Positions 1 to 11,140 of a DNA stretch of 55,433 bases are shown piece after piece; the stretch's first letter is position 1; every line of letters starts with the position of its first letter. The stretch is taken from the NCBI GenBank assembly GCA_012064415.1, contig SSNU01000007.1:102146-157578 (forward strand). The letters run 5' to 3'. Under the pieces are notes generated by a model. It saw only the letters and a list, made by a program, of their open reading frames with translations. It made no database searches and was not told the DNA's origin. The stretch comes from Gyrodactylus bullatarudis. Taxonomy: Eukaryota > Platyhelminthes > Monogenea > Gyrodactylidea > Gyrodactylidae. Made by a program: the position numbers and the translations under genes.

Positions 1-238
1 ACAAATATTTTAAGCTCAAAGTTCGAAAAAATATGATTTTGGCGCCAAAAGAGAATTAGAAAAATTACCATATTTTTCATAAAAATAATTTTTTTCAGAA
101 TTCTTTTTTTCAAATGGTAAAAGTTGGCAACATGAGTAGGATTCCAAAAAATCTTTAACAAATTCGAATTCTTGATGAAAAATCATAGATTTCTGTAAAA
201 ATCATAGATTACCTAACTTCATATCAACCAATTTTATC
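1..238 (-). repeat. FB-A1 fold-back MITE, right half (cut by window edge)
   Basis: The segment ends in the FB-A1 terminus, CTTCATATCAACC preceded by GTAAAAATCATAGATT, which recurs in inverted or direct form at about 9143, 23363, 24427, 31730, 50822 and 53103. It carries the family's internal GGCGCC palindrome at 37-50 and a T-rich stretch. No reading frame is present. The left half lies outside the window. Confidence 0.75.
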
Positions 239-1679
239 ATGAGAAAAATGGCCGAAATCAAATTCAGCAAATTTTTCATCACGTTAAGAGCCCATTCAGA
301 TTCTGACCTAGGCTAGAAATCGAAAATTTGCAAAATCTATCTTTAATATTCGTACATACAGTTTCTTCTAGTTCGTCTCTGCTAAGAATGGCTTATTTTT
401 ATTACATGTGAATAATCTTCGGATCAACAAAGAAAAAGCGAAGAATGAATCAATAATTATCGAATACTCAAGATAAATAAAGATGAAATATAGTTTATAT
501 AGCCAAAAAATATTCTCAAATTGAAAAAAAATATGGATAACAAGAATTCATAACTAGGCAGATGAGGACTGATCTCCTTTTTGCAGACATTTTGATGGAC
601 ATACAAACATACAGCAGTATGTATGTAAAAAAGACATAAATTTATCAGAGAAGAACAAGAGACAAGTGTATATCGCCAAAAAAAACATACAAGAGTCCTC
701 CTCTCATGTAATCTGATCTCGAAATGTTCTCTGTCCTTTCTCTCTACCCATCCGTTTCTGATAGCTTTTGGTCTCTCTTCTACTCTTTGTTTTGTTGTTC
801 ATTTTTATAAATAAATAATTATAATGGAATTACTGAGAGAACTTTTATCTTTTTTTTATTCCTGGTTTCATACTCGAGAAATATTTCACTGATATTAAAA
901 AAAAGATTTTTTCAAAAATCCTCAAGACCCAAGATGAAAAAATGATTTTAAAAATTTCCACATACTACTTTTGAGTAACATTCTATGCATAAGTTCATGT
1001 TTTCTTGAATTAATTCAGGAAACAAATAAATAACTCAAAGATTGTTTATTTACAGCTTTCGAAAATTGGTAAAGTAATAAATTCTAAAAAAATTAAATTT
1101 GGGTAAATGCTCTAACAGTTTCTTTTGTACTAGTCACAGTAGGATCATTGACTAATCCATTGCCAAATAAGACGAATCGGTGGGGTATATTACAAGGAAA
1201 TAAATGTAGAAGGTATTATCAAATCTTCTATCTTTGGTAAATTCAAAGAAAACACCTTCTAGTTGTTGGTGATTTCAAAATTTCATCTAAAACCTTACTT
1301 TTTGTAATTAGCCCAATTAAAATTTTCCTTTTAGGGGATCACATTCTACTTGTTGGAGAAAAAAAGTGTTTTCTATTCTCGTCTTAATTATGAAACATAA
1401 AATTGCCTAATGACCAAATCAATCGATTTTTTCTGATGTAAACTAGAGACAGATTGAACAGACTAATTAAACCAGTAGAGAAATAATTAATTCTCATAAA
1501 TATATAGGATTTGATCAAGTAATTTTCCTTCTAAAAAAAGGATTATTTCCCATGTCTAAGGATATGAGATTAAATACAAGAAAAATCTTTATTTTTCATA
1601 CAAAAATAAATTTGGGAATTAAAAAACATTGTTTTTTTCCCATCTTTTAATTAACCAGATAACCATTTATGCTTATTTC
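239..1679. other. unassigned AT-rich interval
   Basis: I see no gene, RNA gene or clear repeat boundary here. The sequence is AT-rich with short homopolymer runs and frequent stops in all frames. A pyrimidine-rich patch at about 720-790 has no associated exon that I can support. Confidence 0.5.
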
Positions 1680-2102
1680 TATGATTTTTACAGAATTTTT
1701 TAAATCGAGAATTCAAATATGTTAAAGATTTTTATGAATCCAAATAATGATCCGAAGAACACCATTAAATTTTTTACAAATCCACCAGGTTCAAGGGATT
1801 TTGAATTATTGAAATTTCATTGATTTTCAACTGGTGAAAATTATCAAGAAATCGAAATTCAACTCCTAAACGATAATAAGGGCTTAGCATAATTTCCTGT
1901 CTAATTCTGATCCTGATAAACCTCTTTTAGCCATACTGCCAATTTTCAGATCAAAGTTCAAAAAATTGGAATTTATGCGCCAAATTGAAATTTGAAAAAT
2001 GACCATATTTTTCATCAAACGGTAAAAGTAGGCATCATCATTTGGATTCCTTGAAATCTTTAATATATTGGAATTTTTAATGAAAAAAATGAGATTTCTA
2101 GA
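1680..2102. repeat. FB-A1 fold-back MITE, eroded copy
   Basis: Both arms of the FB-A1 family are recognisable: GATTTTTACAG with GAGAATTCAAAT on the left, and the inverse order ending near GAGATTTCTAG on the right. Between them is the internal block with the CGATAATAAGGGCTTA-like segment. The extreme termini are lost. Open frames here are chance frames inside the repeat. Confidence 0.65.
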
Positions 2103-2105
2103 CTC

Positions 2106-3970
2106 TAAACTTGAACCACCAAATAATTCCATTATTATTTTTATAGGTTTCATCATTAGCTTAAGCATAATATCTAGCAAAAAATGGTTCTCAAAAATAA
2201 CATTTCATGAGTCGTAAATTACCATCTTTTAGCTATTCAACAAAGTCATCAAGGTACAAGGCAGTTAATAATCAGTTTCCTGGCTGTGATAAAAATCTGA
2301 TTCATTTAAATGGATAAAAAAGGCCAAGAAATTCTACATCCCTGATACAGCTGTTAGGCCAAGAGATGATCCAATTATTTAGAGACAAGTTCAAAAGCAT
2401 AATTCTTGACTATTGTCTAAGAGAGAGACCCACACTAAAATTCAGCATTCGAATCTATAAAGAATTACTTAGAGGTTTGATAAATAACACAATCTTACAA
2501 ATCAGACGTTTATGTTCTCATACTCAATGATTTTCCAGATTTATCGAGACATTTTTGCTGATTCGAATATGGCCACCTGAAACAATCGCGTTCTCGAGTT
2601 ATCAAGTAAAAACTGAAAAACCTGACTTGCAAGGATTTGCTTTTCTATTCAGAAAAACAAAAGGTGATATTATTTAAAAGTTGGAAGAAAATATATAAAA
2701 CCACTAAATATAAATTTCTTGAAGGATCACCAGTAGTGTCTCTTTAAAAATGATTAAAGTGGTTTAAGATTGTGTTTTTACTCTCATTCAACCATGCATC
2801 TATGCTGTCATCTTCTGGATTTTTGTGAAGAATATAAAATTTCGAAATTAAAGCAACATGAAAATCTTTTTAGTTTTTGAGCTATTTGAAGTGAATGTTG
2901 ATAATGTACCAATTTCTTCTAAACATTTGTGCTTATTTTCTCACTTTTATCTATCCCAATTAGGATGCAGTAAAGCTTGAAGTCTCCAAGGCGTAAAAAA
3001 CCTTATTTCTATCACATAGATCATTTTAACAACTCATCATAGTTCATTTAAGCCTCAGAAGAAGCCTTCGTTTACAACCCATAGGAAATCTATTAATCTC
3101 CTGGAATACGCAAACATTTCAGCTCTCATCATTTGTCTTTACTAATTCAAAGAATTTTTTGTTTAAAACGTTTTTTGAAAACTTATTTCCCAGGGTCATA
3201 GATAAAAAGTAAGATAACATCTATCGAGTAATCATAGCTGTAGAATCAGAATAGGAAATTATGGCCCTGTAGAATATTTTCACTGAAAAATTAAATTTGA
3301 TTCGAGCCAAACTCCCATTTCTAAGCCCTGTAAACTAAATTGAATTTTCATGTGAGCCCTTTGAGTTTCGAATTCTGGCTATGATCCATGATTGGAAGTG
3401 GATTATTGATTTTCCCATGCCACAAGATGCAATAGTTTTTTTCTCACTTGATTGTGAGAATTTCCATTGATAACATGATGCTTTCTCAAGATAAGATTCG
3501 TTAGAAAAATACGTAAAGTGCTTTTAGAGATCAAATCAGTCCTAATATAATTTTTAATACTTCCCTTGAATTAAATTAATATACAGTGCAAGTTATTCTT
3601 ACAATTTTTTTTAAAGAAATCAAATCAAGTTTTTTTAATGAAATAAATCAGTTCTAAAATTGTCTCATTTCTCTCTATAAATTCAAATCAATTATTTATT
3701 CCCTCCTTTGAAATGGTGTGTGGTCTCGAAGAGCGATGAATCCCCTCAATTTTACTTTTTTTTCTGACAGCTTTAATCGATTTCATCATTTTGTTATAAC
3801 TTATAAGGTTATTCTCAAAAATAGCCTCATATATTGGAAAATTTATCTCAGATGTAGCCCCATTTCAAATTTTGAATTTTCTAAAATACATTTCTCTAAA
3901 TTACAATTTTTCAAAACTTATAAAAACTAGTCTGATATAAATTCATTTCTCTATTGATTGATATAAAAAT
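2106..3970. other. unassigned interval
   Basis: No protein family, RNA gene or repeat family was recognised in about 1.9 kb. Short open frames, such as one near 3718-3930 on the plus strand, have biased low-complexity composition (F, I, N, S, K) and no recognisable motif. Confidence 0.45.
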
Positions 3971-3974
3971 TTTA

Positions 3975-4175
3975 TACCAGTGACCCGTTTCACAATTTTT
4001 ATAAAAACCAAAATTTAGCTATGAAGATATCAAGTTATTTGGCCAAAAAATGCAAGTTCACATTGTGGCCTTTAATTTAAACTTTAATTGATCCAGAAAC
4101 CTATCAAACTTGCAGAGTTATGAAGGTTCAAAAAAATAAGAAAATGGACATGTATGTCCATCGGCACCGAAAGGG
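3975..4175. repeat. piggyBac-type MITE, 5'-eroded copy
   Basis: This is about 200 bp closely matching the complete copy at 22739-22954. Its right end reads GGCACCGAAAGGG followed by TTAA (4176-4179), and it contains the same subterminal palindrome ATGGACATGTATGTCCAT. The left inverted repeat is degraded to ACCAGTGACCCG. It is non-coding. Confidence 0.7.
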
Positions 4176-4179
4176 TTAA

Positions 4180-4903
4180 AATTGAATTTAAACCTTTTAA
4201 CCTGCTAATTCTTTTTGATAAATTACATTCATAGCTGAAAAATTTCTAAGCCATCAGCTATTCAAATTAATTTGGTCAAACCTCAAAAATTTACTATATG
4301 AAAGAGTATCATTAATAAATTCAACAATTTTTTCTGATTCTAACAGTGCTTTTTAAACGAATCAAGTCTCCCTGATAACAAAGTTTTTATTTTTAGGTAT
4401 TATCAGAGCCTGGTCAAGTTTTAACAATTGGCTAAATATTTCACTGAAACTTGGTGACAAAACCCTTAGTACAAGCCTTTTATTAAAAATGAAATTCGGG
4501 ATTTTCACAGTTTGTTAGAAATAGGATGACTTACTATCTTGCTTTTGTCGGGACTTGAACACCCAGAAAACGATACAAATGACTATAACAGAATTAATAC
4601 TGATTGTCTGAAAGAACCAGAGAATTTTGTAAAATTTAACATCTTTTCCGTAGGCTATATAAAAAGAAATTTTTTAAATCATTTTACTGTTTACATGGAA
4701 ATATTAATTTAAATTAATCTTTTTACTACATATAGAAAAATGTCAGTTATTTAAAAAAAACAGTTACGTAGTTACACTCTGGCTTTTTAGAATGAATTGT
4801 TTCAGGTTAATATGTAAACGTACAAACTATAGTATCATACTTTTATAATAATTATTATTATTAATTATAACTATTATTTAAATTTTAAAATTAATTCTGT
4901 AAA
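4180..4903. other. unassigned interval
   Basis: Nothing recognisable. The stretch includes a very AT-rich section around 4830-4900 with ATTATT-type runs. Confidence 0.45.
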
Positions 4904-4966
4904 GCACCTCGACACTTTTTGAGGCTATATTGTAATTATTACACTGGGGGAAATCAAAAAAAATAT
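4904..4966. repeat. host repeat interrupted by the Merlin insertion
   Basis: The roughly 60 bp left of the Merlin element (ACACTTTTTGAGGCTATATT and following) are near-identical to 6745-6806. The element therefore sits in or beside a repeat that occurs twice within 2 kb. The last 8 bp, AAAAATAT at 4959-4966, are the element's target-site duplication. Confidence 0.6.
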
Positions 4967-6293
4967 GGTAATGCTCCAATTTGGGTACAGCGAAAAATTT
5001 CAAGTGCGAGGAATTTTCGCGTCGACCAAAGAGAACTCAGAAACCTTTTGAGTGTGCAAATAATCTATTCGAGTCTATTGACGTATATTGTTATACACAA
5101 ACTGTGTCTATTTTCCTCAAATATCATGTATGCTCCAGTTGAGGTACACTAAACTTTAATTCATAGCTTTTTTATTGTAAAGATATTCAAAAATTTTGAT
5201 TTCCCCAGCGATTCTATTCATGGCAATATTCTTATTGATGTTCTCCTTTAATGTTCTCCAGAGTCTCTCAACTGTGTTTGTATGAGCTGTGGGGTCCCTT
5301 GGATCAACATAATATCGGCTATGATTGATTCTCACATGCCAGTAACCGGCCGTTTCCCATTCTGAATAGCCTCGCCATTCGTCAGAAATAACCAACTACC
5401 CACTCATCTCTTAGTATTCGGCCACGATGGTACTTTCTCCTTGACAATTTTGTCTTGTCACACTCTACCATATATCCATTGCCACCGATACGAATCTGAT
5501 CTATCTCCGCAAGATTCTTGAGAAGTCTTCTAAATAGATCAAAATACGAGCAAATAGTTGTAGGACTGATGTTTATACTTGAGGTTATGCTCCTGTAAGT
5601 TCTTCCTGTGGCGAAATAGTAAATGAGTTGTTAGAGCATGGAAAAATCAATCCTCTTTTTGAAGAGAAACGTATCTTGAAAAAAAATTATTATAATTAAT
5701 TCTACATACCTCTTAAAATTGAAAAAACTTTTCCACATTGAGAACAGCGCATCTAAGTTTTTCTACCGGTGAATCGAACTGTACCAGCACACTGCCTTCC
5801 AGTTCGCAGATTGAAATTCGCTCATTGAGCATCGCGATTATTGATGAAACCATTCTCTTCAAAAAATCTCTCGGCCAATTCATAAGAGCCCAAATATCAT
5901 TTTCACAGAGCTCCATGGTGTAAGTAACAACAATGAAATAAGTTTCAAGTTAAATTTCATCTTAATCTGTATCTCAAATTTTATTGGATGAAAATTTAGA
6001 AACAGTCCCTCAAAATAAACTTCGAACAACAATCCTGTATAAAAACTTGTTTAGTAACCAAAAAAAGATTGAAAAATTCAAAATAAGCCCATTTTTACTT
6101 AAAAAGTTTAGTGTACCTCAACTGGAGCATACATGATATTTGAGGAAAATAGACACAGTTTGTGTATAACAATATACGTCAATAGACTCGAATAGATTAT
6201 TTGCACACTCAAAAGGTTTCTGAGTTCTCATTGGTCGACGCGACAATTCCTCGCACTTGAAATTTTTCGCTGTACCCAAATTGGAGCATTACC
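4967..6293 (-). mobile_element. Merlin-superfamily DNA transposon, defective copy with 190-bp TIRs
   Basis: The element is 1,327 bp and is bounded by TIRs at 4967-5156 and 6104-6293, which begin GGTAATGCTCCAATTTGGGT. The 8-bp direct repeat AAAAATAT flanks it at 4959-4966 and 6294-6301, matching the 8-9 bp duplications known for Merlin elements (relatives of bacterial IS1016/IS1595). It encodes a broken ISXO2-like DDE transposase on the minus strand, described separately. The very long TIRs and damaged gene suggest a recently mobile but non-autonomous copy. Classification rests on transposase motifs plus target-site length. Confidence 0.88.
5156..5916 (-). pseudogene. Merlin transposase (ISXO2-like DDE), pseudogene
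   Basis: Catalytic transposase of the Merlin element, read on the minus strand in pieces. An N-terminal segment starts at the ATG ending at 5916. A zinc-ribbon-like CSQCGKVF follows in a shifted frame near 5750, then a 35-nt GT-AG intron at 5675-5709. The next exon has an early in-frame TAA, then the first acidic motif VECDKTK with RRKYHRGR. The second acidic motif VISDEWRGY and the final HTNTVERLWRTLK lie in another frame at 5156-5395. These supply the three DDE residues (D, D, E). About 30 residues normally found between WVVG and VISD are missing, so this copy has a frameshift, a stop and an internal deletion and cannot be active. The stop codon overlaps the left TIR. The match to the ISXO2/IS1595-type domain is strong; the exact N-terminus is uncertain. 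Confidence 0.85.
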
Positions 6294-6307
6294 AAAAATA
6301 TTTACAA

Positions 6308-6720
6308 TCATACTTCTTATGTAACCTAATTGATATGAAGATGAAAATTTGCTATTTTTTGAAAAAACTCGATATTTTTCTCCAGATTCACAGAAATCAA
6401 TAATTTTTCGAATACTAAATGGAATGACCTAATAAGTTGATGATACAGTATGATCTCTAAGATAGGCGTCAAAAAACTATCCCTCCCTCTCTTCCATTAT
6501 AATTTCAAAAATATTTTTTCAAACAACATTCCGAAAAAAATTCAATCTGACCAAAATTTGGCCAATTTTTGGATTTCGAAAATGCACCGAATCTCCACTT
6601 ATTCAACTTTTGAACTTTTTTTATCGATTTCGATAATTCGAAGTTGTTAGGTAATGATATTTGGGATCAACATTAGACCAAGAATTCGAATTCACCTGCA
6701 GAAGTTCACTGAAATTCGCC
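6308..6720 (+). repeat. FB-A2 fold-back MITE, left half
   Basis: Starts with the FB-A2 terminus CCTAATTGATATGAAGATGA, just 15 bp right of the Merlin element. It continues through the family's internal blocks, including ATTTGGGATCAACATTAGAC and the central AATTCACCTGCAGAAGTTCA. The right half is missing: sequence after about 6720 belongs to another repeat. Confidence 0.7.
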
Positions 6721-6744
6721 ATTACTGTGGGAAAACGAACCATC

Positions 6745-6806
6745 TCAACACTTTTTGAGGCTTTATTGTGATAATTACACTCAGGGAAATCAAAAAAAAT
6801 CTTGCG
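6745..6806. repeat. second copy of the Merlin-flanking repeat
   Basis: Matches 4904-4966 with a few substitutions (CACTTTTTGAGGCTTTATT, GGGAAATCAAAAAAAATC). It is an uninterrupted relative of the Merlin target region. Confidence 0.6.
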
Positions 6807-7224
6807 ACAATTAATTATAGTGTAAAATGTTACGCGGATTCCGAATCTGCTTCCAAAAAATCTCTATTAGCACAATTTTCATAATCGGGACTTGAATAAA
6901 CCAATTTTTCGACTTGATCCTTAGACATTTCAGAATCAAGTTTAACATCATTTGAAAGAGCGTAAAATTTTCTATAAGATGATCTATATAGATGATCTTT
7001 TTTGTTTTTACTCTTTAACAGGCTATCTTATTCTGTGAAAATCTCAAATTTTAATGCGGGAAAGAATGTAAAATTTATTCCTCTATCCAATGATACTTCG
7101 CATGACTATTATACTAATATAATATAAGCAGCACCTGTACTTACAAAGATTATCTACAATTATTTCGTTCTAGGTGCTCAGGTATATGCCACAAGTTAGA
7201 CAAGGGCCATACCAAATATCATAA

Positions 7225-7330
7225 AATGTGTTTTTCATGGTTTAAACATCAGTTTTTGATTAAGGCATAGAACATTGTTCGAGGAAAATAAAATTTTGTA
7301 TTACCCTAACCATCAGTCTTCTTGTCTAAT
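7225..7330. repeat. dispersed repeat D (copy 1)
   Basis: About 100 bp sharing GTGTTTTTCATGGTT and TTTTTGATTAAGGCATAGAA with 51740-51845. Non-coding, no inverted termini seen. Confidence 0.55.
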
Positions 7331-7364
7331 TGTGATCCCAAAAATCAACTTCTGATCAATCTCT

Positions 7365-7521
7365 GACCTTGAATTCAACATGAACTTTTCAACTCAAAGG
7401 TCAAAACATGGGAATTCGGAGCTATCTCGAGATTTGAAATATGCCATAATTCGATTTCCTGATGGAAAAATTGAGAATTTTGTAAAATTCATAAATTCGC
7501 ATGTTCATATTAAGTAGCTTT
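7365..7521. repeat. FB-A1-related fragment
   Basis: Carries the internal CAACTCAAAGGTC block and the right terminus with GAATTTTGTAAAATTCATAAATTC and GTTCATATTAAGTAGCTTT. Right-half fragment. Confidence 0.6.
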
Positions 7522-7557
7522 GAAGGATAATTAAATATTTTTCAATAACTCTCTAGG

Positions 7558-8001
7558 GTCTACACCCCCCACTCCACTCCAGCACCAATTGACATAGCAA
7601 TAACCGAAAACAGTCCAATCTTCACATCTACACAAAACCAAACCAGTGAAATCGGCAATAACGTCAACTACGTTGACTACAACTCAAACCTCAACATTAG
7701 TCGATAATACTTCTAACCCTCTAGTTGCAAAAGCCCAAATGAAACTATTCAGACAAGCCAACACTCCCCTGGCAATCGTGAACCAAATGCAAGTCATGAT
7801 GATCGAAAGAGATTTTTTTCGCAACCAGAAGTGAAGACCCCTACTCCGACGCGAAAAAGAAACCTCTCCACATCACCTAAGCAACACAAGAAAACGGGTA
7901 AACAGAGGAAAGGGATACCAACCGGTAACCAAACAATAGATGTATATTCCTCACAGCCCGAAGAGCATGAACACACTCAGCTCTCATTGGTCAACTCATG
8001 A
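7558..8001 (+). pseudogene. C-terminal part of a retroelement polyprotein (Gag/Pol-like), two stop codons
   Basis: One plus-strand frame runs from about 7558 to a TGA at 7999-8001 and is broken only by two nearby TAA codons at about 7699 and 7708. The encoded segment is hydrophilic, rich in P, T, S, Q, K and R, with a basic tract of the type KTPTPTRKRNLSTSPKQHKK. Base and codon use (C-rich third positions, visibly higher GC) differ sharply from the surrounding AT-rich DNA. It ends directly before an LTR-like region with TATA and polyadenylation signals. I infer the 3' end of an LTR-type element's ORF. No diagnostic catalytic motif remains, so the superfamily is undetermined. Confidence 0.45.
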
Positions 8002-8172
8002 TGAATAAATGCTATTGGCTAATCCAAAACGTTCCCAACATTATTTCATGTATAAATATATATAGATAGTCGGTGTTTGGTCTGAAGAGAACCGACGAAA
8101 ATAAAGCTTTATTCACCAAAAAAATCTTTCGTTCGTTCTTAACTCGAGCATGACTCCAAGTCAGCAACCCAA
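8002..8172 (+). mobile_element. LTR-like region following the retroelement ORF
   Basis: Contains, in the order expected of a U3-R-U5 block: an inverted CCAAT box (GCTATTGGCTAAT, about 8010), a TATA box (TATAAATATATATAG, about 8051), a possible R start near AGTCGGTG, and AATAAAG at about 8100. It ends near the A-run at about 8172. No second LTR is visible in the window, so this is a truncated element or solo-LTR-like remnant. Inference from signal order only. Confidence 0.4.
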
Positions 8173-8174
8173 AA

Positions 8175-9140
8175 AAAAGATTTTCATTTTTCATGGATCA
8201 GTTGATGATAAAATTAGTAGATAGTATGTGTAACATTGGCTATAATTATAATTATTATCCGTATAGTAATTATTTCTTTCTTTATAAATGAAGATAGAAA
8301 AACCTTTTTGCTGTAATTTTTTTGACAATTTCAGAGTACCTTCTCCTTTTTTGTCGACATCTTGATTTCTAATACAAATTCATAATTAGGAAACAGAAAA
8401 CAGTGTTTAGACTACGGTAATATTTCTCGAGCACATTACTTTTCCCCTCTACTAATAAGTAAGTAGTTGAAAGCAGAATAGTATTTTTAATGAAGAGAAT
8501 TTGTCAATATCACTGCTTATTTTCAATAGGAAAAATGAAATACATTCAAGTTTATAGACAACTGGATTAATTATTAAAAGCCAGCCAGCTAGGAGGACAA
8601 ATTTATCGGAAAAATAAATGTGGAATATCCGCCAAGATGTAGCCAATGATACTCGTGATTATTGAATATATCTCAACGTTGAGCATTCTCAAATCCCAAG
8701 AGTTATTTTCTCCACTTCAGACTACATCAAAATCAAGAGGGGGGAGGAATATCCATAATTAAGTGAGATTGAAGAGAAATATTTTTAATTTATCAAAGGA
8801 ATATGAACGAATCTTATATGATCTAATATATATCTATAAAAAACCTCGAAATTTTTCCGGATAGCAAGGAACAAAATTATACGATCAAATCACTTGACGA
8901 AGTGATTTTTTATGAAATCTGTACTCTTTTACTTGTCAAACCCTGATCGGTCGCTTACAACTAGAGAAATAGAAAAACAGTTTTTTTGGACAACCTTTAA
9001 AAGAGAGGTTTTATGTTCTTATGAAAAATGACCTCGTCTTTTATATTCACTGATGCTTTTAAATTCTCTTATAGACCTCACCGATCATAAAAATTTCCGT
9101 ACTTAAACTAAATGCACCAATGATTTTCTTGTAAAATTAA
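8175..9140. other. unassigned interval
   Basis: No gene, RNA or repeat family recognised. Confidence 0.4.
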
Positions 9141-9142
9141 TG

Positions 9143-9750
9143 TGGGTTGATATGAAGTTGGGAATCAAGATTTTTACAGAAATCTCGATATTTTCATCAA
9201 GAATTCGAATATGTTAAAGATTTTCTGGAAACCTACTCATGCTGCCCACTTTTACCAGTTGAAGAAAAAAATTCTGAAAAAAATTATTTTTATGAAAAAT
9301 ATGGTGATTATTCGAATTCTCTTTTGGCGCCAAAATCGAATTTTTTCGAACTTTGAACCGAAAATTTTCATTGATTTGAGATTTATAGGTTGAGGATAGG
9401 GTTTTCAGGATTAAGATTGGACAAGAAAGCTGACTAGCACCGTCAAATTACCGAGAGTTACCCCATTTTCGAGAGATTTTGAATTATCAAAATTTCGTTG
9501 ATTTTCAAGTAGTGAAAATTATCAAAAAATTGAAATTCTGCTCCAAAACGATCTATAGTTAAGATTAGATTCAAGTTAATTGATTGTCTTGTCTAATCTT
9601 GATCTACAAAAATCTTTTTTGATTACCCTTTCACTTTCAAATCAACAAAACTTTTCAGCTCAAAGTTCGAAAAAATGGGATTTTGGCGCCAAATGGGAAT
9701 TTGAAAAATGATTTGATTTTAAAATAATTTTTTTCTTCAATTGGTAAAGG
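9143..9750 (+). repeat. FB-A1 fold-back MITE with two GGCGCC palindromes
   Basis: The left terminus GTTGATATGAAGTTGGGAAT leads into GAAATCTCGATATTTTCATC. Left and right arms each contain the palindrome TTTTGGCGCCAAA (9322-9335 and 9681-9693). The right arm stops before its terminus, near CAATTGGTAAAGGTGG. Open frames here are repeat-derived. Confidence 0.75.
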
Positions 9751-9852
9751 TGGATGAAATTTCGTAAAACTGATGAAACCGCCTGTAGTTTTGTTTAAAT
9801 AATCTTTGAGCTATGTATTACTAATGTATTACTAAATCATTCCACCATGTCT

Positions 9853-10328
9853 GGCTGAGTCAACTCTTTAAATGATTCTTGTATCATATAAACAAAATTT
9901 CGGAATTATTATATTATCCGAATTTCTAACATCTAGGTGTGAGAAGACAATCTCCATCAAGTTAGAGTTCATATGGATATAGTAATTACCAGTGACCACA
10001 CTCTGCTAGTAGGTTAATTGTCTAAAAAAAAAAAAAAAAAAACACTGTAATTTCTACATGTTGCTTATTTACAAAATTTCGGAAATTTTCAAATTTTGAA
10101 CGTTTTTAATTTTTGTTAATTATATTCGATTTTATTAACTTTATGCAGTTATAAATAGTTTAAATATTTTATTTATATAGTTTTTCTTATCTTGGATTTT
10201 GAATGTAAAAGATTAAGACATTTTTAATGAAAATATAAATCGAGAGAATATTAAGAACGTTCAAAATTTGAAAATTTCCGAAATTTTGTTTACATGATAC
10301 AAGAATCATTTAAAGAGTTGACTCAGCC
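9853..10328. mobile_element. 76-bp-TIR MITE interrupted by a SINE
   Basis: The left arm is 9853-9905 continued at 10085-10107, and the right arm is about 10252-10328. When 165 bp plus one copy of a 14-bp repeat are mentally removed, the two arms become continuous near-perfect inverted repeats starting GGCTGAGTCAACTCTTTAAA. This shows the MITE was present first and was later hit by the SINE. An end of the same family is seen near 53748. Confidence 0.75.
9906..10070 (-). mobile_element. tRNA-derived SINE, copy 1 (14-bp target duplication)
   Basis: A 165-bp insertion flanked by direct repeats ACAAAATTTCGGAA at 9892-9905 and 10071-10084. On the minus strand it contains TAGCAGAGTGTGG (plus 9996-10008), a good match to an RNA polymerase III A box, followed by a tRNA-like segment AACTTGATGGAGATTGTCTT. 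A run of about 18-20 T residues precedes the A box. The B-box region is degraded here but is intact in the copy at 12935-13047. The target duplication and pol III box support retroposition. Confidence 0.7.
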
Positions 10329-10774
10329 AATTTTTAGAAGAGGCTTGTTATTTGATTACAAATAAGTAAGATTTCTCTACAATAAAATAAGTCTGAACTG
10401 ATAGTCTTGAGGCTATCAAGATTAACATATTTTTCCTGTATTTTAGTACGAAATTTGTCGCCTTTGGGTTAAAAAATTTTCTCGTCAAAAAACATGAAGA
10501 TTATTGAGTTTTACAACGTGTGAAGTTGGTTTCTTTTTTCTCAGATTATCTCATTGTTGAGAACATTTCTAATTTTAAAGATCAATGAAAGCTTGTGTAA
10601 ATAAAAATTTTCAAAATCAAATCTGGTCTTTCTTCTTCCAATTGATTCCAATCACGATAATCATGAATTGGAATAAAGTTATTCAGAATTATCTCCCTTT
10701 TGTTGTAAGATTTTATTGAATATTTCCCTAGCCAACTTTAGCCGTCATGCATATTTAGTTTGCTTTACTTTACT

Positions 10775-11140
10775 TTTGAATTTCGAAAATGCACCAGATT
10801 TCCACTTTTTCAACTTTTGAGCCCGAAATTTTTATTGATTTCAAAGATATTATTAGCAGTTATATGCTGATATTTGGGACCAAGATTATTCGTCATTATA
10901 GTGGGAAATCGAAAAATTCGATCTTATTGACTTATCACGAAGGGAAATGATTCAAAATTTAAAAGTTTAACTTTTTCTTGGTAGATTCTTTTCTTAGTCC
11001 ACGGCCCAATTCGAGTTCTTTGTTTAATGCTGATCTCGAATAAATCTACATATAACTCTACTTTAAATCTTCGAAATCGATAAAATTTTGATCTGAAAAG
11101 TTGAAAAAGTGGAAATTCTGAATTCTGGTCTGATCCATAC
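10775..11140. repeat. FB-A2 fold-back MITE, eroded
   Basis: Contains FB-A2 internal blocks in both orientations: TTTCGAAAATGCACCAGATT and ATATTTGGGACCAAG on the left, TCTTCGAAATCGATAAAATT and AAAAGTTGAAAAAGTGGAAAT on the right. The central spacer differs from other copies. A 116-codon minus-strand open frame across it is repeat-derived. Confidence 0.6.
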
